Below, in pieces: positions 9,092 through 15,702 of a stretch of DNA of 64,000 bases. The DNA is taken from NCBI RefSeq assembly GCF_013201935.1, contig NZ_CP053833.1, positions 1,922,001 to 1,986,000 on the forward strand, given 5' to 3'. Each line of letters starts with the position of its first letter. The stretch's first letter is position 1. Below the pieces are notes generated by a model, which searched no databases, had not been told where the DNA came from, and was given only the letters and a program-made list of their open reading frames with translations. This stretch comes from Arcobacter cloacae (GTDB lineage: Bacteria > Campylobacterota > Campylobacteria > Campylobacterales > Arcobacteraceae). Made by a program: the position numbers and the translations under genes.

Positions 9092-10203
9092 TATCTCTCC
9101 TTTTGGTTATCATTTAGATTTTCATAATCTTTGATTAGTTGAGATTCAGGCTTATCTTTGTATGTTATCTTATTTTCAGTTGATGATTGAAACTCATTTT
9201 TTGAGGTTTGAGTCTTGTTTTTTAGGGCTTCGATTTTATCTTTTAAAGTAGAATTATTTTTTTCTAAAATAAATTTATGAGACTCTATTTTATTTTTTTC
9301 AACTAAAAGTTCTAACTCTTTTTTTAGGTTTTGATTCTGTTCTTTAAGCTTATCAACTGCTGATTTAAGATTTAAAATATCTTTTTCAAGCTCCGCGAAC
9401 AATTTATTTTTTTCGCTTTGAGGTAAAGAACTGTTTGATAAATCATCGATTTTTTCATCAACTTTTTCGCTTTTATCCTTTACATCTTTTATATCTGTTT
9501 CGATTTTTTCAGCTTGTTTTATTTTTTCTAAAAAAGCATCATTAATAAGCCCAATATTTAGGCTTAAATCTGATTTGAATTTGTAAAATTGATTTAAAAA
9601 ACTTGAATCATCTTTTTCTAGTTCGATTTTTTTATCTTGATTTTTTACATTTTCAAAATAAAGTGGATTAAGTTTATCATTTATAATTATTTCTATTTTT
9701 TGCTCTTGCTCTTGGATTTTTTCTGATACTTTTTTTAATTCAGTTTCATTTTTTAATCCCCACTCTTTTATAAATTGTGGAAAAAAATGTTGCTCTAGCT
9801 CTTTTTTTGCCTGGTCTTGATTTATGTTATGACTTGCATATTCGCCATTGTTTCTTACGGTTAAAATTTTAATTTCAGTTAAATCTGAACTTGCAAATAA
9901 GTATCTATTTTCTAGTTTTTCATCAGATTTTATTTCTAGTTCTGGATTAAACTCGATATTTAATCCAATATTTTTAGGGTATTTCTTTTGAAAATCTTCT
10001 ATAGAAAAAGAGTTAAATTTTATAGGAGTAAGTTCAAAAATCTTTTTATTTTCAATTGATTCAAACTCTTCTTTTTGAAGTTGTTTTATATCTTGAATTT
10101 CTTCCTTAAAATAAGATTTTATTTCTTTCTCATCATTATTTGTAGCTTCTAATTCAACATATACCGTTCTTTCTTTCATATTTACTTTATAGAAATTTTT
10201 CAT
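9091..10203 (-). CDS. Long coiled-coil protein of the transfer block
   Basis: The product has 370 residues. The first 150 or so form a mixed domain (KVNMKERTVYVELEATNNDE), and from about residue 155 to 340 the chain is an almost uninterrupted coiled coil with repeated Glu/Lys/Leu heptads (LKSAVDKLKEQNQNLKKELE). There is no signal peptide or membrane span. The N-terminal segment of the next gene upstream (10207-10581) has a similar beta-rich flavour, so the two may be partners. It overlaps the downstream membrane-protein gene by 1 bp. A structural or DNA-organising role is possible; none is demonstrated. Confidence 0.6.
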   Translation of the reverse strand: MKNFYKVNMKERTVYVELEATNNDEKEIKSYFKEEIQDIKQLQKEEFESIENKKIFELTPIKFNSFSIEDFQKKYPKNIGLNIEFNPELEIKSDEKLENRYLFASSDLTEIKILTVRNNGEYASHNINQDQAKKELEQHFFPQFIKEWGLKNETELKKVSEKIQEQEQKIEIIINDKLNPLYFENVKNQDKKIELEKDDSSFLNQFYKFKSDLSLNIGLINDAFLEKIKQAEKIETDIKDVKDKSEKVDEKIDDLSNSSLPQSEKNKLFAELEKDILNLKSAVDKLKEQNQNLKKELELLVEKNKIESHKFILEKNNSTLKDKIEALKNKTQTSKNEFQSSTENKITYKDKPESQLIKDYENLNDNQKER

Positions 10204-10206
10204 TTT

Positions 10207-10581
10207 TTACTCCAAATCAAGTTTAAGTTTATATATAAAAATTTTTGTACTAGTACTATTTCTCTTTTCAACTTCCATTTCATTTCCATCTTTTTTACAA
10301 AAATAAAATTGATACTCATCAATATCTTCAATTTCAAATTCATTTTTGATTTTTTTTGCAAAAATCTCAACATTATTTGTGTCCCAAAATATTTTAAGAT
10401 TTTGAAAATATCCATCTATTACAACGATTTGATGGTAAGTGTCAATTAAAAAAGGGATTGACTCTATACCTGTTACTTTTACATTTATCTCAATATTTTG
10501 CTCTTTTAGTTGTAATTCTTTTTTCACTATTTTTTTAAGATTTTTCTCAAAAGAATCTATTTTATTTTTTATTTCTTCCAT
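10207..10581 (-). CDS. Small soluble hypothetical protein
   Basis: The 124-residue product begins with a charged helix (MEEIKNKIDSFEKNLKKIVK) and continues into an alternating, beta-rich domain (IEINVKVTGIESIPFLIDTY, HQIVVIDGYFQNLKIFWDT). It has one Cys and no obvious catalytic motif, signal peptide or membrane span. It lies 3 bp upstream of the long coiled-coil gene and 10 bp downstream of the tail-anchored coiled-coil gene, so operon membership is clear. A second frame across part of this gene (10200-10415) is a shadow. No family is recognised. Confidence 0.6.
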   Translation of the reverse strand: MEEIKNKIDSFEKNLKKIVKKELQLKEQNIEINVKVTGIESIPFLIDTYHQIVVIDGYFQNLKIFWDTNNVEIFAKKIKNEFEIEDIDEYQFYFCKKDGNEMEVEKRNSTSTKIFIYKLKLDLE

Positions 10582-10591
10582 TTTTTTACCT

Positions 10592-10993
10592 TTATTTTAA
10601 GATTATAAAATTTATGCCAGTTGTTATAACTGCAACTATAACTGCAACTTTAAAAACGGATAGATTAACTATGTAATCTGTTTTATCAAGTATCTTTTCC
10701 AATTTTTTTAAATTCTCATTTTTTAATAAATCATCAATTTTTTTCGATAAAAAAGCTAAATATGAAGAATAATTTGCTGTTAGTTCTTGTTCATTTTTGA
10801 AATTAAACTTATTCAAAATAGATGTATAACTTTCCAATTTATCTGTTATCTCTTTTTGAGTTTTTTGAATCTCATCAAGTTTATTTATCACGCCAGTTAT
10901 TTTTTGAAGCTCTTGAAGATATATTGATTTTTGAAAATCAAAAGTATCCATTAACTCATTTACTTCTTTCTCATCTAGTACTATTTTGCTCAT
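10592..10993 (-). CDS. Second tail-anchored coiled-coil protein
   Basis: The 133-residue product is helical and charged over most of its length (LQELQKITGVINKLDEIQKT in the middle) and ends in one hydrophobic segment, VFKVAVIVAVITTGINFIIL, typical of a C-terminal membrane anchor. The layout repeats that of the 117-residue protein at 4830-5183, although I see no convincing sequence similarity. It sits between the parA-like gene (10 bp upstream) and the rest of the transfer block. It could tether a soluble complex to the membrane. No family is recognised. Confidence 0.6.
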   Translation of the reverse strand: MSKIVLDEKEVNELMDTFDFQKSIYLQELQKITGVINKLDEIQKTQKEITDKLESYTSILNKFNFKNEQELTANYSSYLAFLSKKIDDLLKNENLKKLEKILDKTDYIVNLSVFKVAVIVAVITTGINFIILK

Positions 10994-11003
10994 TTCTAAG
11001 CCT

Positions 11004-11801
11004 TTACAATGCTTTTTTAAGCGGTTCTAATTGATTAATCAACTCAACTACCATTTTTGCAAATCTGTATCTCTTGTTATTTGATTTAAATACCTCTTGA
11101 CCCTCTTTAATCCACTCTTGTCGATAAGTATCAATGTTTGAAACTAAATCAATTGAAGATAAATAACTATCCAATAGACTTACCTTGTAATGAGATTTTA
11201 AAATCGAAAATATAGGACTGTTTGGAACAAAAAAAACATTATCAACTTTTAAATTATCAAGCTGATTAGGTATATCTAGCTCATGATTCCCGAAAATATT
11301 AATAAACTGCCCTTGAATTTCCTCTTTTTCTAGAGTGAAACATCTGTTAAGAACTAGATTAATTTTTGCTGATTTATCAAAATCTCGAATTAAGGTAATT
11401 GTGTCGAGTAGATTATCTATTTGTTCCATATCATCATTAACTGGTACATAATAATTTAATCCTGATAGGTCTATTTCTTTTATTTTTTCTAATATTAATT
11501 TTGTATCGTTTCCACCACCTGCATCTATTATATTTGAAATATTACTATCAGCTAGGCTAGTAAACTGTATGTCATCAATTATAACTTCACTATCTTTTAA
11601 TTTTATGCTTTGGTGATTGACATAATTAGAATTGATTCTGCTCTTATTATTGTCATCAATTTCGAAAAGATTTATTTTTTGATTTTGATTTTGCAAGTAC
11701 AACAATGTAGCAACAATGCCTGATATTGTAGTTTTACCTACACCACCCTTTGTTTGAGGGATAACATATATGTTTGATTTTTTAATTTCTTCTTTTTTCA
11801 T
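11004..11801 (-). CDS. ParA/MinD-type partition ATPase
   Basis: The 265-residue product carries the deviant Walker A KGGVGKTT at residues 18-25, with the signature first lysine of the ParA/MinD family, preceded by the typical beta strand IYVIPQT. A second conserved element, IIDAGGG (about residue 90), takes the place of the usual D-x-x motif for Mg2+/hydrolysis. The NLVLNRCF strand fits the C-terminal half of the fold. These ATPases segregate plasmids or position protein complexes on the nucleoid. The gene overlaps its upstream partner by 4 bp (ATGA), the usual arrangement for a partition pair. The four palindromes at 12219-12296, just upstream of the partner, are the obvious candidate centromere. 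A positioning role for a transfer machine is the alternative. Confidence 0.9.
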   Translation of the reverse strand: MKKEEIKKSNIYVIPQTKGGVGKTTISGIVATLLYLQNQNQKINLFEIDDNNKSRINSNYVNHQSIKLKDSEVIIDDIQFTSLADSNISNIIDAGGGNDTKLILEKIKEIDLSGLNYYVPVNDDMEQIDNLLDTITLIRDFDKSAKINLVLNRCFTLEKEEIQGQFINIFGNHELDIPNQLDNLKVDNVFFVPNSPIFSILKSHYKVSLLDSYLSSIDLVSNIDTYRQEWIKEGQEVFKSNNKRYRFAKMVVELINQLEPLKKAL

Positions 11802-12166
11802 ATTTTCTCTTTTAATATTTTTTTTTCAATTTGAGTTAAATCTTCAGTTTTACACTTAAGATGAATATTATTATCAGTTATGAGCGTAAATGCATCTAAT
11901 TTAGTCTCTAGCTTAATGTCTTGGATAAAACAAGGTAAACCATTAATTTCAATTATTTTGCCTTTTAAGACAAGTATCTGCTCTTTTTTATAATCTTGCA
12001 AAAAATCTGCAAAATTATCTAAGGTCATTTCATCATTTGCGAGTAAAGAAGCAAATATTTTTTTACGATGTAGTCGTTCTGATTTTTTTGCTTTTAAACC
12101 ATCAGCCTTTAACCAATCATAAAATTTATCAAAGAGTTCAATCTTTTGATTTTCATTAATGCCCAT
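11798..12166 (-). CDS. Small partner of the ParA-like ATPase
   Basis: The 122-residue product has a helical, basic N-terminal half (FDKFYDWLKADGLKAKKSER, then LHRKKIFASLLAND) and a beta-rich C-terminal half (ILVLKGKIIEINGLPCFIQD). It is the first gene of the two-gene unit with parA, and its promoter region contains four 15-bp palindromes. Plasmid ParA proteins are normally encoded beside a small DNA-binding centromere protein that also represses the operon; the position fits that role, but I do not recognise a ParB, ParG or ribbon-helix-helix signature. Function is therefore inferred from context only. Confidence 0.55.
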   Translation of the reverse strand: MGINENQKIELFDKFYDWLKADGLKAKKSERLHRKKIFASLLANDEMTLDNFADFLQDYKKEQILVLKGKIIEINGLPCFIQDIKLETKLDAFTLITDNNIHLKCKTEDLTQIEKKILKEKI

Positions 12167-12218
12167 TTTCTTCTTCCTCTTCTTCTTTATGGATATTGTT
12201 ATATATATTATTATATGT

Positions 12219-12296
12219 GTCTAAATTTTAGACGGTTTTTGTCTAATTTTTAGACGCTTTCAATCTATTTTTTAGATTCTCGTCTAAATTTTAGAC
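12219..12296. repeat. Four phased 15-bp palindromes: candidate centromere or iterons
   Basis: Copies start at 12219, 12241, 12263 and 12282. Copies 1 and 4 are the perfect palindrome GTCTAAATTTTAGAC; copy 2 is GTCTAATTTTTAGAC; copy 3 is ATCTATTTTTTAGAT. Start-to-start spacing is 22, 22 and 19 bp, close to two helical turns, so bound proteins would lie on one face. The array sits between the Rep-like gene, whose stop codon lies inside copy 4, and the parA operon. This is the usual place for a partition centromere with operator function, or for replication iterons. Confidence 0.8.
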
Positions 12297-12625
12297 GGAT
12301 GTCCAATTTCAAAATTAACAAACTCATCCCACCATAATTTAGTGGTTTTTAGAAATCCACTTTCTGCATTTTTTTCAACAAGTTTTTTTTCTATAAGCTT
12401 TGTGATACTGTTATATGCTGATGCTCGACTCAAATCAAACATTTTGCCTAATGTCTCAACTTTACCATGATACCAACCTTTAAAAATTGAATCAGGATTA
12501 TTTGATAGATGATATATTGCATTTGCAATACAATAATCATTATTTGAAAGCTCATATTTAACTCTTGGATGATGTTTAATTGTTGTATAATCAGCTAATT
12601 CAGTTTTTTTATTTTTTTCACTCAT
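12284..12625 (-). CDS. Winged-helix, plasmid Rep-like DNA-binding protein
   Basis: The 113-residue product contains a helix-turn-helix/winged-helix region: VETLGKMFDLSRASAYNSIT, followed by LIEKKLVEKNAESGFLKTTK as the wing. The N-terminal part (YELSNNDYCIANAIYHLSNN) resembles the helices before the wing in replication initiators and MarR-like regulators. It is far shorter than a full initiator (usually 250 residues or more). The ATG at 12625 has a strong ribosome site (AAGGTAAGGA). It is surrounded by parA, the palindrome array and an upstream hairpin, which suggests replication or copy control. A plain regulator of the parA operon is equally possible. Confidence 0.55.
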   Translation of the reverse strand: MSEKNKKTELADYTTIKHHPRVKYELSNNDYCIANAIYHLSNNPDSIFKGWYHGKVETLGKMFDLSRASAYNSITKLIEKKLVEKNAESGFLKTTKLWWDEFVNFEIGHPSKI

Positions 12626-12720
12626 AAAAAAGTATCCTTACCTTTTATTTATCATGATTTAAAAACTAAGTTACTATGTTGTAGTATTCTCTTAGTTAAA
12701 GCCAAAAGTCGTTTTAACAG

Positions 12721-12764
12721 CTCTCTCTTATCTACTCGCCAAAGTCTTTTAAGAGGGAGTTTTT
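12721..12764 (+). terminator. Hairpin with T-run between the Rep-like and AlpA-like genes
   Basis: CTCTCTCTTA (12721-12730) pairs with TAAGAGGGAG (12750-12759), 10 bp with one G-T, across a 19-nt loop. TTTTT (12760-12764) follows on the plus strand. It is oriented to stop plus-strand RNA, although no plus-strand gene is present here. It may also fold in the minus-strand leader of the Rep-like gene. Confidence 0.45.
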
Positions 12765-12984
12765 AACTTACTTTTTCTAATTTTTTTTCCATCAAAAGTT
12801 TCTGATGATATGCCTCTTCACCAATATCGATATACAATTGTATCTCGCTCATTTTCCAACAAGCAGTACCTCCATATTTATGCTGTTTTGGAAATCTCAA
12901 ATTTTTGATTTTGTGATAAATTGTTGCACATTTAATTCCTACTCTTTTCTCAACTTCTTTTCGCCTTAATAATGTTTCACTCAT
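12763..12984 (-). CDS. AlpA-like excisionase/regulator
   Basis: The 73-residue product has the hallmark layout of AlpA/MerR-type small winged helix proteins: LLRRKEVEKRVGIKCATIYH (helix-turn-helix), KIKNLRFPKQHKYGGTACWK (the FPK wing motif) and a helical tail ending the wing contact (MSEIQLYIDIGEEAYHQKLL). Family members regulate integrase expression or act as recombination directionality factors on phages and integrative elements. Its presence supports an integrative element, even though no integrase is in the window. It overlaps the upstream helix-turn-helix gene by 4 bp, so the two form one operon. Confidence 0.8.
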   Translation of the reverse strand: MSETLLRRKEVEKRVGIKCATIYHKIKNLRFPKQHKYGGTACWKMSEIQLYIDIGEEAYHQKLLMEKKLEKVS

Positions 12985-13196
12985 TTTTTTAGCTCCTCTT
13001 TGATAAATTTACTTACAGTCTGCCGAGATGTTATTAGCTGATATGTAATTTTTAAATAATTAACTATTTGCTGAACTGCGTAACCTGTATTGTGTAATTT
13101 TAATATTTCCTCTTTTTTATTTTGCAAAATCTCTATTTTGCTTTTTTTTGATGGAATTTCTTTTTGCATAAATTCCATTAATTTATTTTTTGACAT
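12981..13196 (-). CDS. Small helix-turn-helix protein
   Basis: The 71-residue product is basic. Its C-terminal half, LHNTGYAVQQIVNYLKITYQ followed by LITSRQTVSKFIKEELKK, fits a helix-turn-helix with IVNYL as the first and TVSKFI as the recognition helix. This resembles small element-encoded proteins whose helix-turn-helix recalls transposase or MobC N-termini. It is first in the minus-strand operon with the AlpA-like gene (4-bp overlap), and is transcribed away from the repressor gene at 13383. It is probably a regulator of the element's early genes. Confidence 0.55.
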   Translation of the reverse strand: MSKNKLMEFMQKEIPSKKSKIEILQNKKEEILKLHNTGYAVQQIVNYLKITYQLITSRQTVSKFIKEELKK

Positions 13197-13382
13197 TTTT
13201 GTCCTTTTTTTAAATTTTTGTGAATTTGAAAACTTTTATTAACATTGAATTGTAAAGGAACATAAGGTATAATATGTTTTAAAACTAAAATATAACCTTT
13301 TGATAACTAAATTTTACTAATTGATTACTTATATTAGACTTAAATTATTGATAGGTTATTAATAAATTATAAAGGTTTCGAT
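13197..13382. promoter_or_regulatory. Divergent control region with three near-repeats
   Basis: The 186-bp gap between the two divergent regulator genes holds a good -10 (TATAAT at 13268-13273) and three related 11-mers: TTGATAACTAA (13300), TTGATTACTTA (13321) and TTGATAGGTTA (13348). These could be operators for the CI-like product of the gene at 13383. An AAAGG ribosome site (13371-13375) precedes the TTG start. In AT-rich DNA the repeats may be partly chance. Confidence 0.45.
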
Positions 13383-13817
13383 TTGAATGCTGAACAATTA
13401 ATAGGTAAACTTATGTCATACTATAATGTATTCAGTATGCATGAATTATCTTCTAAAATAGGTATATCTCAACCCGCAATATCTAAATGGAAGAATAACA
13501 ATTCAATTTTAGCTATAAAAAAGAAATGCCGTGAATTAGGCATCTACGATGAGATATTTGGTAATTTAAATAAAATAATTGATATTGCATCAGAAGTAAA
13601 TCAAGCGGCAAAAGAAATAAATGAAGTAGATATCGATGAAACAACACTACTTTTGTTTAAAGAAGCCTATCAAAAAGCAAAAAATAGCGATAACATTAAA
13701 GGATTAAGAGTTTATTTGATGGATTTTGACCAACAAATTAAACCAATAGATACTATAACACTAAATGACTTCAAAAATATATTAGATGAAACTTTAAAAA
13801 ATAGTAAAAAAAATTAA
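13383..13817 (+). CDS. CI-like phage/element repressor
   Basis: The 144-residue product has an N-terminal helix-turn-helix (MHELSSKIGISQPAISKWKN, about residues 19-38) with the Q-P-A-I-S-K-W recognition helix typical of CI/bacteriophage repressor N-terminal domains. The rest is helical (LFKEAYQKAKNSDNIKGLRV). It lacks the S24 autoprotease domain of lambda CI, so it is not an obvious SOS-responsive repressor. I accept the TTG start because AAAGG lies 7 bp upstream and the next in-frame ATG would remove part of the domain. It is divergent from the AlpA-like operon and probably represses it. Confidence 0.75.
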   Translation: MNAEQLIGKLMSYYNVFSMHELSSKIGISQPAISKWKNNNSILAIKKKCRELGIYDEIFGNLNKIIDIASEVNQAAKEINEVDIDETTLLLFKEAYQKAKNSDNIKGLRVYLMDFDQQIKPIDTITLNDFKNILDETLKNSKKN

Positions 13818-13836
13818 ATTTTTTAATTCTAATTTA

Positions 13837-13850
13837 TGCCACTTATGGCA
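13837..13850. promoter_or_regulatory. Palindromic operator before the Xre gene
   Basis: TGCCA-CTTA-TGGCA is a perfect inverted repeat ending 21 bp before the ATG at 13872, the usual position of an autoregulatory operator for a small Xre-type antitoxin or repressor. Confidence 0.5.
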
Positions 13851-13871
13851 CAATTAAATAAAGGATTTAAA

Positions 13872-14252
13872 ATGACTAGATTAGAACTGATACAAAAAAT
13901 AGAAAATAGAAAAAAACAAATTAATATAAGTATAGAAAATCTTGCAAGATTAAGTAATTTAGGTGTTAGAACAGTAAATAGATTTTTTGCAGGTGATGAT
14001 GTAAAACTTAGTACAATAGAAAGAATTACAAATTTACTAGGTCTTGATTTTGCTGGAAATGAAGTGGTACCATTAAATCAGTTAGAAAAACAAAGAGCAA
14101 AAGAAAAAGCTTTATTTATGGCTTCTTTAGTTCAAAGTACATCTGCTTTAGAAGTTCAAGGATTAGAAGAAGACTCTTTAAATAAAATAATAGATAAATT
14201 TGAAAAAGAGTTTTTACAGGGACAATATAAAAATAGATTATGGGTTGCATAG
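13872..14252 (+). CDS. Xre-family helix-turn-helix protein, likely antitoxin
   Basis: I place the start at the ATG at 13872 because AAAGGA lies 6-7 bp upstream; an earlier in-frame ATG at 13836 would start inside the operator palindrome. The 126-residue product has an Xre helix-turn-helix (ISIENLARLSNLGVRTVNRF, then DDVKLSTIERITNLLGL) followed by a helical C-terminal extension (QRAKEKALFMASLVQSTSAL). Similar proteins in related bacteria precede a toxin or HipA-like gene. Here the stop overlaps the ATG of a 27-codon frame by one base (TAGATG style), so the operon partner seems to have been lost or cut short. Confidence 0.7.
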   Translation: MTRLELIQKIENRKKQINISIENLARLSNLGVRTVNRFFAGDDVKLSTIERITNLLGLDFAGNEVVPLNQLEKQRAKEKALFMASLVQSTSALEVQGLEEDSLNKIIDKFEKEFLQGQYKNRLWVA

Positions 14253-14336
14253 ATGATTGATAGCATAAAAAGAATTATTGATGTAACACCTTTGATTGAG
14301 ATACATAGAATTACATATGAATTCATAAAAATCTAA
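14253..14336 (+). pseudogene. 27-codon remnant of a partner gene after the Xre gene
   Basis: An ATG directly follows the stop of the Xre gene and opens a frame that begins MIDSIKRIIDVTPLIEIHRI and stops after 27 codons. The abutting start suggests a co-translated partner. The piece is too short for any known toxin, so I read it as the 5' remnant of a deleted gene; it could also be a genuine small peptide. No family is recognised. Confidence 0.3.
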
Positions 14337-14397
14337 TATCACCTTGAAAATCTTTATTTTATTTATTTTAAAGTTACAATTTGAAATCTCAAAATAA

Positions 14398-15165
14398 TTA
14401 TTTATACTTTAATTTTATGATTTTATGTTGAGAATCAATATTATTTATAGCATCACTTAAATTAAAGCCTATGTGTATTAAAATTAATTCAATATCTTCA
14501 ATAATTTGATGTCTTCTTTTTCTTGTTTTATGGAATGGCTTATGATGAGCATTGTCATTTCTTGCTTTTCTTATTTCTTCAAAAATTCTTTCAAAAGCTC
14601 GTTTTCCAATTTGAGGAAAATTTATTCCATTTATTGTTTTAGCTACAAATAAACAAGACAAATCATTCCAAAAATCTTTATAAATTGATTGTAACTGCCC
14701 TAACATAATATAATCGAATATCTCAAAACTATCTAAATTATTTATATCTTCTCCATCTTGCTTTATCTTATTTTTTGCCTCTTGTAATGGTCTTATCATT
14801 TTATTAGGAGTTAAACTTGAATTATACAACCAATCATCATTTCCAGCAGAACTATATTTTAAAGATAGTTCAATAACTGCTTTTGAACGAATAGCTGTTT
14901 CAAAAATATTAAATAATAAAAACATTACTTGATGTTCTCTAAGATGTTTATTGTACAAACTCATTAAAAAATTGAAATTTGAAATTATCTCTTTTTCTGG
15001 ATTCTTAGTTTTAATATAATTAAACTCTTTTAATGCTATTTTTAAATAAGCTTGATTGACAACTGTTACTAATTTTTCAAATTTATAATATTCTTTATCT
15101 GATTTTGTAATTTGTAAATTTGTACATAAATCATGTAAACTTTTATCATATATATCCAAAATCAA
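14398..15165 (-). CDS. Abi-like protein with a HEPN RNase motif
   Basis: The 255-residue product has the Abi_2/AbiD-AbiF outline: N-terminal helices, a central segment with REHQVMFLLFNIFETAIRSK, and a C-terminal helical HEPN region. The HEPN catalytic motif R-x4-6-H is visible as ARNDNAHH (R202, H207). HEPN proteins of this type are metal-independent RNases that act in abortive infection or as toxins. The ATG at 15165 gives a normal length for the family. The gene is monocistronic and lies at the right end of the left accessory region, next to a structured intergenic stretch. The family call rests on the motif and helical layout; substrate and trigger are unknown. Confidence 0.7.
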   Translation of the reverse strand: MILDIYDKSLHDLCTNLQITKSDKEYYKFEKLVTVVNQAYLKIALKEFNYIKTKNPEKEIISNFNFLMSLYNKHLREHQVMFLLFNIFETAIRSKAVIELSLKYSSAGNDDWLYNSSLTPNKMIRPLQEAKNKIKQDGEDINNLDSFEIFDYIMLGQLQSIYKDFWNDLSCLFVAKTINGINFPQIGKRAFERIFEEIRKARNDNAHHKPFHKTRKRRHQIIEDIELILIHIGFNLSDAINNIDSQHKIIKLKYK

Positions 15166-15221
15166 ATCCCTAAATAAATCTTTAAACTTTTTTTTATTCT
15201 AACTATTATATAATACTCTTA

Positions 15222-15280
15222 CTTAGGCTTTCTAACGAACAAGCGTAGTTTGGTACTGTTTTTAACAGCCGAAAGCCAAG
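15222..15280. other. Potential structured RNA or palindromic site upstream of the HEPN gene
   Basis: CTTAGGCTTTC (15222-15232) pairs with GAAAGCCAAG (15271-15280), a 10-bp stem with one bulged A, and encloses a CTGTT-TTT-AACAG hairpin (15256-15268). It lies 57 bp upstream of the Abi-like start codon. It may be a folded leader, a small RNA or a recombination site. Confidence 0.35.
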
Positions 15281-15461
15281 TCTTCTTTATTAAATATCTA
15301 TTTATATAAATCATTCATAAAACTTCTTACCCTATTATGATTAATCCAAACCTTTGTTAAATCTATCTGAAATTGTTTTTAGTTTATTTTATAAATTGTT
15401 TTGATGAATTAAATCCCATCAAATGAAATTGAATCTATAAGATTTATATAATATCAATTTT

Positions 15462-15481
15462 TTACGGTAATTATTACGGTA
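15462..15481. repeat. Paired TTACGGTA direct repeats, candidate recombinase arm site
   Basis: TTACGGTA occurs at 15462-15469 and again at 15474-15481, 12 bp apart. Closely paired direct repeats of this kind are often found just inside the ends of tyrosine-recombinase elements. A pair with similar spacing but different sequence sits 73 bp past tRNA-Leu at 60141. Confidence 0.4.
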
Positions 15482-15674
15482 TTCATTTTAAGACTGCGAA
15501 TTGAAGTCCTAAAACAAGCACTTTAGAACAAGTTTAGATGTAGCACATCTCCACCAATAACTTCTTAAAAATTTTTAAATCCTGTAAAATAAAAAACTCA
15601 TTTCAAAACTTATTCGTAAATACTATTTATTTCATAAAATTTAAACTTTTTATACTTATCTTTTTTTAAAGTGC

Positions 15675-15697
15675 TATAATTCCAAAAAATTCAAGGA
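15675..15697 (+). promoter_or_regulatory. yaeQ -10 box and ribosome site
   Basis: A consensus TATAAT (15675-15680) is followed after a short leader by AAGGA (15693-15697), 5 bp before the yaeQ ATG at 15703. The -10 is the typical housekeeping form in Campylobacterota, where the -35 is often weak. Confidence 0.65.
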
Positions 15698-15702
15698 ACA
15701 CG

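Larger units (their letters stand above)
15166..15702. other. 537-bp intergenic boundary region
   Basis: No convincing gene is seen. The stretch holds a bulged 10-bp stem with an inner hairpin (15222-15280), a pair of TTACGGTA direct repeats (15462-15481), an 11-nt string identical to a tRNA acceptor 3' strand plus CCA (15546-15556) inside a short AGATGT/ACATCT hairpin, and the yaeQ promoter. Two short protein-like frames without start signals suggest decayed genes. This is probably the junction between the left element and the core chromosome. Confidence 0.5.

Noticed and set aside
10200-10415. 71-codon frame overlapping the 124-residue gene
   Set aside because: It is out of frame with the better gene, which has normal spacing to both neighbours and a balanced composition.
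12219-12296. Short CRISPR array
   Set aside because: The units are palindromic 15-mers separated by only 4-7 bp, with no spacers and no cas genes; a protein-binding array fits better.
15222-15280. Type III toxin-antitoxin RNA repeats upstream of the HEPN gene
   Set aside because: Only one structured unit is present; type III loci need tandem repeats and a different toxin fold.
15298-15378. Minus-strand 26-codon frame (LTKVWINHNRVRSFMNDLYK) as a gene
   Set aside because: It looks protein-like but has no start signal and is bounded by a stop; at most a decayed C-terminal remnant.
15546-15556. tRNA or tmRNA 3' end as a gene
   Set aside because: CATCTCCACCA looks like an acceptor strand plus CCA, but no T-arm or anticodon arm precedes it; kept only as a possible attachment-site trace.
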